DNA of 64,000 nucleotides. Origin: Arenimonas sp049195245. GTDB lineage: Bacteria; Pseudomonadota; Gammaproteobacteria; Xanthomonadales; Xanthomonadaceae. The stretch is from the NCBI RefSeq assembly GCF_049195245.1, contig NZ_JBMIRR010000023.1, positions 1 through 64,000 on the forward strand. Reading direction: 5' to 3'. Made by a program: the position numbers and the translations under genes. Shown here one piece after another: positions 7,624-16,274 of this stretch (within the stretch, counting starts at the first letter, position 1; each line of letters begins with the position of its first letter). A model generated the notes under the pieces. That model saw nothing but the letters and a program-made list of their open reading frames with translations. It ran no database searches and was not told where the DNA came from.

Positions 7624-10530
7624 ATGAAAACCATCCGTACCTCCCGCCTAAGCCAGGCGGTCCGCGGCGCATTGCTGCTTGCCGCCCTCCCGCTGGCCGT
7701 CGCGCCGCTCGCCGCCTCGGCCCAGGACAGCGCCGAAGAGATCCAGACCCTGGATCGGATCGAAGTCACCGGCACCCGCATCAAGACCGCCGAGGCCGAG
7801 GGCCTGGTGCCCGTGCAGCGCATCGAGCGCGCCGACATCGAGCGCAGCGGCCTGACGTCGATCGGCGACGTGATCCAGTCGCTCACCGGCTCTGGCTCGG
7901 CGCTCAACACCAAGTTCAACTCCAGCGGCAACTTCGGCTTCCCGCCGGACGGCAGCGGCGTCGGCGCCGGCTCCTCGCAGGCCGACCTGCGCCACCTGGG
8001 CTCCAAGCGCGTGCTGGTGCTGGTGGACGGCATCCGCTGGGTCAACGAAGCCTCGGCCTCGGGCGTGGGTTCGTCCACCGACCTCAACACCATCCCGCTG
8101 GCCATCGTCGAGCGCATCGAAGTGCTGGAGGACGGCGCCTCGTCGCTGTACGGCTCCGACGCCATCGCCGGCGTGATCAACATCATCACCCGCAAGAACT
8201 TCGACGGCCTGTCGGTGAACGCGCAGTACGGCGAATACAGCGAAGGCGACGGCGAGACCGGCACCATCGACGTGGCCTGGGGCCACAACACCGAGCGCGC
8301 CAATTTCTTCCTGGGCGTGAGCTACAGCGACCAGCAGGAAATCTTCGCGCGCGACCGCGCCCAGTCCAGCTTCCCGGTGCCGGGCACCGGCGTGGCCTTC
8401 GGCAGCTCGGGCACGCCCACCGGCCGCTTCATCTTCACCGATCCCAACACCGGCGTGACGTATGACATCACGCCCAACACCGGCAACAGCAACCCGGTGT
8501 TCGACCCGACCCAGACCGGCTGCGTGCGCACCGACGGCTACCACTGCTTCGCCACTGCCGACCGCTTCAACTTCTCGCAGTTCAACCTGCTGCTGACGCC
8601 GTCGGAACGCACCGGCGCCTTCGGCCAGGGCCGCTTCCAGTTCACCGACAGCACCAGCGGCTACGTGAAGGTGCTCTACAACCGCCGCGAGTCCACCAAC
8701 CAGGCCGCGCCCGAGCCCATCTTCCTGGGCCCCGAGGCCGGCACCGGCAATCCGATCGCCGACGGCATGTTCATCTCGCGCCTGAATCCGTTCAATCCGT
8801 TCGGCTTCGACCTCGACGGCCGCCTGACCACGCCCGCCGCCAACCGCAACCTGATCCTGATCGGCCGCCGGCCGGTCGAGGGCGGGCCGCGCATCTTCGA
8901 GCAGGACGTGGACACCTGGTACGTCGGCGCCGGCCTGGAAGGCGTGTTCGATGCCGCCGACCGCACCCTGTACTGGGACGTGAACCTGGCCATCAGCGAA
9001 AACAAGGCCGAGCAGACCAACTACGGCAGCTACGACATCCGCAACATCGCCCTGGCCCTGGGTGACCCGGCGGCCTGCGCCGCGGTGGCGGGCTGCACGC
9101 CGCTGAACATCTTCGACGGCCCGGGCTCGATCACCCAGGCGATGCTGGACTGGATCTCGCCGGTGGTGCGCGACCGCAGCAAGAACGAACTGGCGCTGTT
9201 CACCGCCAATCTTTCCGGCAGCCTGTTCGACCTGCCCGCGGGCTCGGTGGACTTCGCCACCGGCCTGGAGCACCGTCGCCTCAAGGGCTCGTACAACCCC
9301 GACCAGCTGACCGTGGACGGCTTCTACAACGGCGTGCCGTCGCTGCCGACCTCGGGCGACTATGACGTCAGCGAGCTGTTCTTCGAGCTCAACTTCCCGC
9401 TGCTGGCCGATTCGGACTGGGGCAAGAAGCTCGACTTCACCCTGGCCGGCCGCTACTCCGACTACAGCACCGGCATTTCCGAGTTCACGCCCAAGTACGG
9501 CCTGCGCTGGCAAGTGGTGGACGAACTGGTGCTGCGCGCCAGCTTCGCCGAGGGCTTCCGCGCCCCGTCCATCGGCGAGCTGTTCGGCTCCGCCAGCCGC
9601 TTCGACGCGCAGCTCAACGATCCCTGCTCGTCGCCGCTGCTCAACCCGGGGCTGGCCGGCAACTGCGCCGCGCTCGGCGTGCCCGCCAACTACCAGCAGC
9701 CCAACCCGCAGATCTCGGTCACCACCGGCGGCAACGACCAGCTCGATCCGGAGTTCTCCGACAGCTTCTCGGCCGGTTTCATCTGGAGCCCCTCGGGCTT
9801 GGAGAATTCGGCCATCGCCGACCGCTTCGACATCGAGGTCACCTACTACCGGCACGAGATCGAAGGCGCCATCCAGGCCATCGACGCCCAGACCCAGCTC
9901 GACCTGTGCGTGAACACGCTCGATGCCCTGTACTGCGACGGCATCACGCGCGCGGCCACCGGCGGAATCAACGGCTTCAACAACCGCCTGACCAACCTGG
10001 GCCAGATCGAGACCGACGGCTGGGACATCGACTTCTTCTGGACTCTTCCGGAGACCTCGATCGGCCAGTTCAAGGTGTCCTGGCGCAATACGCTGGTCGG
10101 CGAGTACCGCGCCGTGGGTGCGGCGGGCCAGCTGCAGCCGCAGGGCCCGGGCATCGAGGTGGTGGACAGCGCGATCCCGGAGTGGACGTCCAACGTCAGC
10201 ACCGAATGGACCCACGGCGGCTGGAACGCGGCCTGGACCGTGCGCCACATCAGCGAGCTGCGCGAGGACTGCGGCAACGCGGTCAGCTTCCCGGTCTGCA
10301 GCAATCCGGCCACCAGCACCAATGTGCTCGAGGCCACGACCTACAACGACCTGCAGCTGGGCTACCGCTTCGAGTCCATGGCCAACCTGCGCATCACGCT
10401 CGGCGTCAACAATGTCTTCGACGAGGATCCGCCGATCTGCCTGTCCTGCTCGCTCAACGGCTACGACGCGTCCACCTACGACATCCCGGGCGGCCGCTTC
10501 TGGTACCTGCGCGCAGACATCAAGCTCTGA
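7624..10530 (+). CDS. TonB-dependent outer-membrane receptor
   Basis: The protein has 968 aa. The signal peptide covers residues 1 to about 34 (cleavage near ASA-QD). A TonB box-like EVTGTRI lies soon after. The plug domain follows (RVLVLVDGIRW, ERIEVLEDGASSLYGSDAIAGVINIITR). The barrel includes ELVLRASFAEGFRAPSIGELFG and ends ...LRADIKL, where the last residue is Leu rather than the more common Phe. The protein belongs to the large xanthomonad receptor group usually tied to carbohydrate, peptide or siderophore uptake; no substrate-specific neighbour is present. The ATG at 7624 was chosen because the signal peptide begins there. A hairpin terminator follows the stop. Confidence 0.92.
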   Translation: MKTIRTSRLSQAVRGALLLAALPLAVAPLAASAQDSAEEIQTLDRIEVTGTRIKTAEAEGLVPVQRIERADIERSGLTSIGDVIQSLTGSGSALNTKFNSSGNFGFPPDGSGVGAGSSQADLRHLGSKRVLVLVDGIRWVNEASASGVGSSTDLNTIPLAIVERIEVLEDGASSLYGSDAIAGVINIITRKNFDGLSVNAQYGEYSEGDGETGTIDVAWGHNTERANFFLGVSYSDQQEIFARDRAQSSFPVPGTGVAFGSSGTPTGRFIFTDPNTGVTYDITPNTGNSNPVFDPTQTGCVRTDGYHCFATADRFNFSQFNLLLTPSERTGAFGQGRFQFTDSTSGYVKVLYNRRESTNQAAPEPIFLGPEAGTGNPIADGMFISRLNPFNPFGFDLDGRLTTPAANRNLILIGRRPVEGGPRIFEQDVDTWYVGAGLEGVFDAADRTLYWDVNLAISENKAEQTNYGSYDIRNIALALGDPAACAAVAGCTPLNIFDGPGSITQAMLDWISPVVRDRSKNELALFTANLSGSLFDLPAGSVDFATGLEHRRLKGSYNPDQLTVDGFYNGVPSLPTSGDYDVSELFFELNFPLLADSDWGKKLDFTLAGRYSDYSTGISEFTPKYGLRWQVVDELVLRASFAEGFRAPSIGELFGSASRFDAQLNDPCSSPLLNPGLAGNCAALGVPANYQQPNPQISVTTGGNDQLDPEFSDSFSAGFIWSPSGLENSAIADRFDIEVTYYRHEIEGAIQAIDAQTQLDLCVNTLDALYCDGITRAATGGINGFNNRLTNLGQIETDGWDIDFFWTLPETSIGQFKVSWRNTLVGEYRAVGAAGQLQPQGPGIEVVDSAIPEWTSNVSTEWTHGGWNAAWTVRHISELREDCGNAVSFPVCSNPATSTNVLEATTYNDLQLGYRFESMANLRITLGVNNVFDEDPPICLSCSLNGYDASTYDIPGGRFWYLRADIKL

Positions 10531-10554
10531 TCTCTCGCGCTATCGTTGCATCGG

Positions 10555-10583
10555 AAGGCCGGCGCAAGCCGGCCTTTCTCTTT
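10555..10583 (+). terminator. Rho-independent terminator after the TonB-dependent receptor
   Basis: The stem AAGGCCGGC (10555-10563) pairs with GCCGGCCTT (10568-10576) across a GCAA tetraloop and is followed by the pyrimidine-rich TTCTCTTTG. It sits 24 bp after the receptor stop codon. The weak T-tract lowers certainty slightly. Confidence 0.75.
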
Positions 10584-10622
10584 GTTGCGACCGTGGGGGG
10601 TTATGGTGCCGGCGTCGGCGCG

Positions 10623-11444
10623 GAAGCGAAGGTCACTTTCTGCTCAGAGAAGCCTCATGTCGCAGAAAGTGACCTTCGCTTCCACGCCGCCGCCGGACCA
10701 TCCGTTCACGGCTCTCGAAGGAAGGCCCGCCGCCGCGCGCTCCGATGCTTGCGCGTGTGCGATCAGGACCAAGTCGGGCCATCTCTCCTGCTGATCGCGC
10801 GGTTAAACAATTCCGTACATCTCCCACCAGCGCGTCAGCGGGTGCGTGTCCACCTGGACACGCAGCGGACCTGGTCGCGCACCGGATGGACGTCGAGACC
10901 GAAACTCCTGTCCGCCCGGCGGCGGGTGTGGGTTCTGCGCGACCCCGAGAAGCGTATCCGGATGGGAAAGCGAAAAGCGCGCGCTTCCGTGCGTACAGCA
11001 AGTTGCCTGATTTGTTCTCGTCTCCGCGGCGAGCATGGGATGGTAAGTATCCGACGGGGTCCAAACACAGTCTTTCCCGATTGCGGCAACGCCGTGAAGC
11101 ACAGGAATCGCTTCTCGGCGTCGCGCAGAACTCACACCCGCCGCCGGGCGGACAGGAGTTTCGGTCTCGACGTCCATCCAGTGCTCGACCAAGGGGGTCG
11201 GGTGTCCAGGTGGACACGCACGCGTTGACGCGCTGGCGCCAAGTCGACCGCACTATTTCACCGCGTGATCAGCAGGAGAGATGGCCCGCCTTGGTCCTGA
11301 TCGCACACGCGCAAGCATCAGCGCGCGTAGTCACGGGCCTTCCTGACAGCAAACCATGTGATCCGGACCGGGCGTGCCGTGGAGGTGCAGGTCACTTTCT
11401 GCGAAATAAAAGGCTTCACTGAGCAGAAAGTGACCTGCACCTCC
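10623..11444. repeat. Long imperfect inverted repeat of about 820 bp, gene-free
   Basis: The interval between the receptor and the EEP-family gene folds back on itself almost end to end. Left-arm blocks near 10723-10805 and 10830-10963 reappear as reverse complements near 11258-11335 and 11103-11232. About 140 bp of unpaired centre remains (10964-11102). Each end is also a hairpin. The left stem is 10623-10643 with 10662-10682 (21 bp). The right stem is 11381-11402 with 11423-11444 (22 bp). Both stems share GGTCACTTTCTGC. Several short open frames occur in both directions, but they mirror each other across the repeat and match no family I know, so I treat them as artefacts. It could be a non-autonomous mobile element or a head-to-head REP-type duplication. 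Confidence 0.8.
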
Positions 11445-11472
11445 GCGGTACGACCGGCGCCAGATCCCCGAA

Positions 11473-12222
11473 TCAGCGAGGAGCAGACACGGTGACCGCG
11501 ACAGCCAGGTGGTCGGAGCCGGCAGCGGGCAACACCGCGTAGTCGAGGATCTTGAGGCCGCCGACCAGCACGTGGTCGAGGCAGCGGATCGGCGCCCAGC
11601 TGGGGAACGTGCAGATGCGCTGCGTGGGGGGCGTCAGCGAGGTCTTTCGGTAGAGCGACTGCATCTCGGGCGAATCGTAGTCGCAGTTGAAATCGCCCAT
11701 CAGCACCAGCCGCGGCGAATCCGCCAGCAGCTCGGCCAGGAAACCGATCTGCAGGTGCCGCGACTTCGCGCCCAGCGACAGGTGCGTCACCGCCAGGTCC
11801 CAGGCCTGCTTGCCCTCGCCGAAGCGCGCCATCAGCACGCCGCGCCCCGCGATGCGGCCGGGCAGGGCGTAGTCGAGCAGCTCGTTGGGCTGCAGCCGGC
11901 TCAGCACCGCGTTGCCGCTGCCGGCCACGCGCGAGATGCGGCGGTTGGGCTGGTGGCTCCAGTAAGGGAAGTTGCCGCGTTCGGCCAGGTAGTCGGCCTG
12001 GTTGATGAAGCCCGAGCGCAGGCTGCCCGGATCGCTTTCCTGCAGGCCGACCACGTCGAAGGGTTCGGCCAGCGCGGCCAGCGCGTCCAGGTTCAGACGC
12101 TTGCCGTTGGGCAGCACATGCGACCAGCTGCGCGTCACGTATTCGCGATAGGCGCGCGTGCTGGAGCCGGCCTGGATGTTCGCGCTGAGCAGGCGCAGGT
12201 TCGAAGGAGGATTCACGGGCAT
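11473..12222 (-). CDS. Endonuclease/exonuclease/phosphatase (EEP) family hydrolase
   Basis: The protein has 249 aa with no signal peptide. The EEP metal-dependent phosphodiesterase motifs occur in order: SANIQAG near the N-terminus, GLQESD (metal-binding Glu), HLSLGAKSR, GDFNCDYDSPE (catalytic Asp and Asn) and SDHLAVAV at the C-terminus (catalytic Asp-His). Substrates in this superfamily range from DNA to phospholipids and phosphoinositides, so the substrate stays open. It is the last gene of a leftward run after cytochrome c4 and the DsbA-like gene and abuts the long inverted repeat. Confidence 0.82.
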   Translation of the reverse strand: MPVNPPSNLRLLSANIQAGSSTRAYREYVTRSWSHVLPNGKRLNLDALAALAEPFDVVGLQESDPGSLRSGFINQADYLAERGNFPYWSHQPNRRISRVAGSGNAVLSRLQPNELLDYALPGRIAGRGVLMARFGEGKQAWDLAVTHLSLGAKSRHLQIGFLAELLADSPRLVLMGDFNCDYDSPEMQSLYRKTSLTPPTQRICTFPSWAPIRCLDHVLVGGLKILDYAVLPAAGSDHLAVAVTVSAPR

Positions 12223-12318
12223 GCGCGCATGGTGCGTCGGCAGCGCGTCGCGGGCAAGGCTGCAAAAAGAAACGGGGCCGCATTGCGGCCACGTTCGGAC
12301 ATCCTGCTTACCGCAGGT

Positions 12319-13215
12319 TCAGTTGCCGGCAGCCTGCGCGCGCTCGCGCGCCACCAGCCATTCGATCGTGCGGAACAGGCCGTCCGGCCCGCGCTCGTTC
12401 TGCTGTGCGCTGTATTTGCCCGCGATGATGAGGGTCGGCGTGCTCTCGATATTCGTGCGCATTGCAAACTGCCGGGCCTTGTTGAGCTTGGCGGTGACGG
12501 CGAAGCTCTTCATGGTGGACAGGAACGCATCGCGATTGGCGCCCTGGGTGGCATACCAGTCGGCGATTTCTTCCTCGGACGCGTTGGTGAACGCCTTTTC
12601 GACGAACACCGCGTTGAACATCTTGCTGTGCGTCTTCTCCAGCAGGCCCATGGTCTCGGCCGCGTAGTAGGCGCGCGCGAAGTTGTCGCCGATGCCGCCG
12701 AAGGCGCCCGGCACGTAGACGAAACGCACGTCGGACGGCAGGCGCGGCTTCCAGGTGTCGATGGCCGGCTGCAGGTTGGCGCAGTGGATGCAGGTGTAGG
12801 CGAACACTTCGGCCACTTCGATGCCACCCTGGCCGAAGGTCGGCTGCGGTTCGGGCAGCACCTTGTAGTCGATGCCTTCGCGCGGGGCATTGGCCGGGTC
12901 CGGCATGGCCGGCGCGGGTTCGGGTGCTGCGGCGACGGCGCCGGGTTCGCCCGGGGCCGGCGTGCCGGAAGCGGCGGAGGTGTCGGCGGGCGCGGTCTCG
13001 GCGGCCGGATCGATCGCGCCGGGTTCACCGGGAGCGGGCGCGGCGGTGGCCGCCGTGCTGGCCGGGTCGGCCGGCGTCACGTCCGCGCCGGGCTCGGCGG
13101 CCGGCGCTGCGGCGGCTTCGGTCGGGGCGGCCGCAGGCGCGGCGGCTTCGTCGGCCGGCTTGTCGCCGCAGGCGGCCAGCGACAACACCATCAACAGGGG
13201 AAGAAGGCGCTTCAT
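12319..13215 (-). CDS. DsbA/DsbL-like thiol:disulfide interchange lipoprotein
   Basis: The protein has 298 aa. The signal sequence MKRLLPLLMVLSLAAC is a lipobox, so the mature protein should be lipid-anchored at Cys16. Residues about 17-115 form a low-complexity Ala/Pro/Glu/Gly linker with repeats such as PAPGEPGA. The thioredoxin-fold DsbA domain follows. Its active site is CIHC (Cys142-Cys145) in the context EVFAYTCIHCANLQ, and the cis-proline loop is ESTPTLIIAGKY. Canonical DsbA has CPHC, so the first inner residue is altered and redox potential may differ. It lies 91 bp after cytochrome c4 in the same direction. DsbA-type oxidation of periplasmic proteins is the likely role. Confidence 0.82.
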   Translation of the reverse strand: MKRLLPLLMVLSLAACGDKPADEAAAPAAAPTEAAAAPAAEPGADVTPADPASTAATAAPAPGEPGAIDPAAETAPADTSAASGTPAPGEPGAVAAAPEPAPAMPDPANAPREGIDYKVLPEPQPTFGQGGIEVAEVFAYTCIHCANLQPAIDTWKPRLPSDVRFVYVPGAFGGIGDNFARAYYAAETMGLLEKTHSKMFNAVFVEKAFTNASEEEIADWYATQGANRDAFLSTMKSFAVTAKLNKARQFAMRTNIESTPTLIIAGKYSAQQNERGPDGLFRTIEWLVARERAQAAGN

Positions 13216-13306
13216 GGGGGACGTGCTCCTGGGTCGGGTGTGCCGACTGGACCGCGGCCGGCGCAGAAGGTTCAACGCGGCGGCGCGGCGCGCCGCCGAA
13301 AAAGCA

Positions 13307-14209
13307 TCAGCCCTGCGGCGGGGTGGCGCCGTCTTCGGCGGCCGGGGCCGGCGTGGCCTCGGCATCCGCGGGCGCGGCATCGGTCGCCGCGGCATCGGCC
13401 GGGGCGGCCGCAGGCGCCGCGGCAGGGGCGGGCGCCGCCGCAGCGGCCGCCAGGGCCTCGGCGGTGGGCGCATCGGCGACGTTGTGCAGGCCTTCGATGT
13501 AGGTGGCCAGGCCCTGGATCTCTTCGTCGCTCAGGTTCGCGGCTACCGCGGCCATGATGGCGTTGGCATTCGCGTCCTTGCCCCAGACCTTGCCGTCGCG
13601 GAAGGCGGTGAGGGCGGTGGCCGTGTAGCTGGCGTGCTGGCCACCCAGCGCCGGCCAGGCCGGGCCCGGATTGCCGGTGCCGGTGGGACCGTGGCAGGCC
13701 TGGCAGGCCGGCACGCTGTGGTCGGCCTTGCCGGCGCGGAACAGGCGCTCGCCCACTTCGAAGAACTTGCGGCCCTGGTTCGGACCCTCGGCCACGAGGC
13801 TCTCGTCGGCCACTCCCGCGACCACCTTCTGGGTGGCGAAATAGGCGCCGATGTCGCGCATGTCCTGCGCGCTGAGCGGGGCGGCGAAGCCCATCATGAT
13901 CGCGTTCTCGCGCTCGCCGCTCTTGAACAGCGCCAGCTGGCGCGCGATGTAGCGCTCGTGCTGGCCGGCCAGCTTGGGGTACTGCGGGTCGGCGGCATTG
14001 CCGTCGGCACCGTGGCAGGCGGCGCAGGCCGCGGCCTTGGTGGCGCCGGCCTTGGCATCGCCCCACGTGGCCGGGGTGTTGTCCGCTTCCAGGGTGGTGA
14101 CCGGGGCCGGCGCGGTTTCAGGCGCGGGCGTCACGGTGGCGGCTTCCTGGGCCACGACCGAGGCGGCGGCCAGTGCGGCGGCGACACCGAGGATGCGCGT
14201 GAACTTCAT
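13307..14209 (-). CDS. Cytochrome c4 (dihaem, periplasmic)
   Basis: The protein has 300 aa with a signal peptide (residues 1 to about 21). Two haem-binding motifs are present, CAACH at 62-66 and CQACH at 169-173, one in each of two class I cytochrome c domains. This is the cytochrome c4 layout. Such proteins carry electrons from the bc1 complex to terminal oxidases. An Ala/Pro-rich tail of about 58 residues (about 243-300) follows the second domain and is not needed for the fold. The gene is divergent from engB. Confidence 0.9.
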   Translation of the reverse strand: MKFTRILGVAAALAAASVVAQEAATVTPAPETAPAPVTTLEADNTPATWGDAKAGATKAAACAACHGADGNAADPQYPKLAGQHERYIARQLALFKSGERENAIMMGFAAPLSAQDMRDIGAYFATQKVVAGVADESLVAEGPNQGRKFFEVGERLFRAGKADHSVPACQACHGPTGTGNPGPAWPALGGQHASYTATALTAFRDGKVWGKDANANAIMAAVAANLSDEEIQGLATYIEGLHNVADAPTAEALAAAAAAPAPAAAPAAAPADAAATDAAPADAEATPAPAAEDGATPPQG

Positions 14210-14390
14210 GGAGGGCTCCGGAACGCTGGTATTCGGGGAAAGAGGCGGCGCGGTGGACGCGCGGGAAGGCGCGGATTATCCCAGCCAGCGGCCGGAACGG
14301 TCAATTCAAGTCGGTGCGGCCCGGTCCCGGTGCTGGTCAGGCCGGCCCCGGCAGGCCAAGCTAGGCGCCTTTCCCGCCCTGGCCGACCCG

Positions 14391-14978
14391 ATGGCAAACC
14401 CCCTGGCCCGCGCCAAATACACCTTTTCCGCGCACGCCCTGAAGCAGCTGCCGCCCGACGAATGCCGCGAAGTGGCCTTCGCCGGCCGCTCCAACGCGGG
14501 CAAATCCAGCTCGCTCAACGCCCTGACCAACCAGCACGGCCTGGCCCGGGTGTCCAAGACCCCGGGCCGCACCCAGGCCCTGAACTACTTCGAGGTCGCG
14601 CCGAACAAGCACCTGGTGGACCTGCCCGGCTACGGCTACGCCAAGGTGCCCGAGGAGATGCGCGAGCGCTGGAAGGAGTTCATCAACGTCTACTTCCACA
14701 CCCGCCAGTCCCTGGCCGGCCTGGTGGTGGTGATGGACATCCGCCATCCGCTGCGCGAATACGACCTGCAGATGCTCGACTACGCCTTCAGCCGCGACCT
14801 GCCGGCACATTGCCTGCTCACCAAGGCCGACAAGCTCGGCCGCGGCGAACAGGGCAACACGGTGCTCAAGGTCCGCAAGGAACTGGGCGCGCGCGCGACC
14901 GCCCAGGTCTTCTCGGCCGAATCCAAACTCGGCGTGGACGAGGCCCGCGCGGTCGTTGCGCGCTGGCTTGAACTCTAG
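14391..14978 (+). CDS. engB: Ribosome biogenesis GTP-binding protein EngB (YihA/YsxC)
   Basis: The protein has 195 aa, normal for the family. GTPase motifs are G1 GRSNAGKS (32-39), G2 at TPGRTQ, G3 DLPGYGYA, G4 TKADK and G5 FSAES. EngB is needed for large ribosomal subunit assembly in many bacteria. The ATG at 14391 precedes the conserved N-terminal helix; longer in-frame extensions upstream overlap the cytochrome c4 promoter region and lack family similarity. Confidence 0.95.
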   Translation: MANPLARAKYTFSAHALKQLPPDECREVAFAGRSNAGKSSSLNALTNQHGLARVSKTPGRTQALNYFEVAPNKHLVDLPGYGYAKVPEEMRERWKEFINVYFHTRQSLAGLVVVMDIRHPLREYDLQMLDYAFSRDLPAHCLLTKADKLGRGEQGNTVLKVRKELGARATAQVFSAESKLGVDEARAVVARWLEL

Positions 14979-14984
14979 GGCGGG

Positions 14985-15240
14985 TTTTGCCGCGGATTTA
15001 CGCGGATTGGCGCGGATAAGAGCGGATTTTTAGATGCGGATTAACGCCGAGCAACGCGGATAGAAGCCTTGGATTTGTTGGGGGCGGGATGCGTGGGATG
15101 CGTGAGGGATCGAGCTCGCCGGACACGCCAGGACCCCCTCCATAACCGCTCTATCCGCGTCCCTCCGCGTTAATCCGCGTCAAAAATCCGCTCCCAATCC
15201 GCTCTTATCCGCGCCAATCCGCGTAAATCCGCGGCAAAAA
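14985..15240. repeat. Inverted-repeat element built from CGCGGATT-type units
   Basis: The left arm (14985-15062) and right arm (15151-15240) are near-perfect reverse complements separated by about 88 bp. The right arm has roughly a dozen extra bases. Each arm is a string of short degenerate units resembling CGCGGATT, spaced about 8-10 bp. The element fills the whole gap between the convergent engB and permease genes. I see no gene in it. It could form a large hairpin in either transcript and serve as a bidirectional terminator, or it may be a repetitive extragenic element. Confidence 0.85.
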
Positions 15241-15243
15241 AAC

Positions 15244-16173
15244 TCACCCATCCCGAAGCCGAGGATCCAGCCGCACGCGCGCAGCATCCACGAGGGCGTT
15301 GATCAGCACGATGGCCACGCCCACGACCAGCACCACGCCCAGGACCAGGGTGTAGTCGCGGTTGAGGGCGCCCTGCACGAAGTAGCGGCCGATGCCCGGG
15401 ATGCCGAAGACCTGTTCGACCACGGCCGAGCCGCTGACGACGTTGATCAGGGCGGGGCTGAGCCAGGCGACGACCGGCAGCAGGCCGGGCCGCAGCGCGT
15501 GGGCGAACAGCAGGCGGGCCTCGGACAGGCCGCGGCCGCGGGCGGCGCGCAGGTAGTCGGCGCCCAGCACCTCCAGCAGCGAGGCGCGGGTCAGGCGCGC
15601 GCAGTAGGCCAGGTTGGGCAGGGCCAGCGCGATCACCGGCAGCACCGTGCTGCGCCAGCCGCCGTCCCAGCCGCCCGCGGGCAGCCACTGCAGCATCACC
15701 GCGAACACCAGGATCAGCAGCGGCGCCGCCACGAACTTCGGCACCGCCAGGCCCAGGCCGGCGCCGAACATCAGCAGCCGGTCGGTCCATCGCCCGGCCC
15801 GCAGCGCGGCCCACACGCCCAGCGGTACGCCCAGGCCCAGGGCCAGCATCAGCGCCAGGCCACCGTTGACCAGGGTAATGGGCAGGCTGGCGGCCAGCAG
15901 TTCGTTGACGGTGTAGTCGGGATACTGGAAGGACGGACCCAGGTCGCCGCGCAGCACGTCGGCCAGCCAGTGGCCGTACTGCGCGGGCAGGGACTGGTCG
16001 AGCCGGTACTGGGCCGCCAGCGCCGCCTCGACCTCGGGCGGCGCGGCCTTCTCGGCGTCGAAGGGACCGCCCGGGGCGGCGCGCAGCAGCAGGAAGCACA
16101 GCGTGGCCAGCAGCCACAGCGTGAGCAGAGTTTCCAGCAGGCGGGCGGTCCAGCGGCGGGCGGCGACGAGCAT
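15244..16173 (-). CDS. OppB/DppB-like ABC transporter permease
   Basis: The protein has 309 aa and six predicted membrane helices. The N-terminal signature RLLETLLTLWLLATLCFLLLRAAPGGPF is typical of oligopeptide/dipeptide permease B subunits. The EAA loop near YLRAARGRGLSEARLLFAHALRP contacts the ATPase. The normal partners OppC, OppD and OppF are absent from this window. The only other part is an OppA-like binding protein about 7 kb away. The start at 16173 is 101 bp from the divergent isoaspartyl dipeptidase gene. The stop is 3 bp from the repeat element. Confidence 0.85.
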   Translation of the reverse strand: MLVAARRWTARLLETLLTLWLLATLCFLLLRAAPGGPFDAEKAAPPEVEAALAAQYRLDQSLPAQYGHWLADVLRGDLGPSFQYPDYTVNELLAASLPITLVNGGLALMLALGLGVPLGVWAALRAGRWTDRLLMFGAGLGLAVPKFVAAPLLILVFAVMLQWLPAGGWDGGWRSTVLPVIALALPNLAYCARLTRASLLEVLGADYLRAARGRGLSEARLLFAHALRPGLLPVVAWLSPALINVVSGSAVVEQVFGIPGIGRYFVQGALNRDYTLVLGVVLVVGVAIVLINALVDAARVRLDPRLRDG

Positions 16174-16274
16174 GGGCCGGACTGTGCCGGTTCCCGGCCC
16201 GCACTGTCACGCGCGGGCGGGCGGCGGCTCCGGTGGCTGGCCGGGCCCCCGGCCCAAGCTGGTACATTTCCCGG

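Noticed and set aside
10633..11422. Several hypothetical proteins inside the long inverted repeat
   Set aside because: The frames exist in both directions and mirror each other across the repeat, with no ribosome sites or known motifs.
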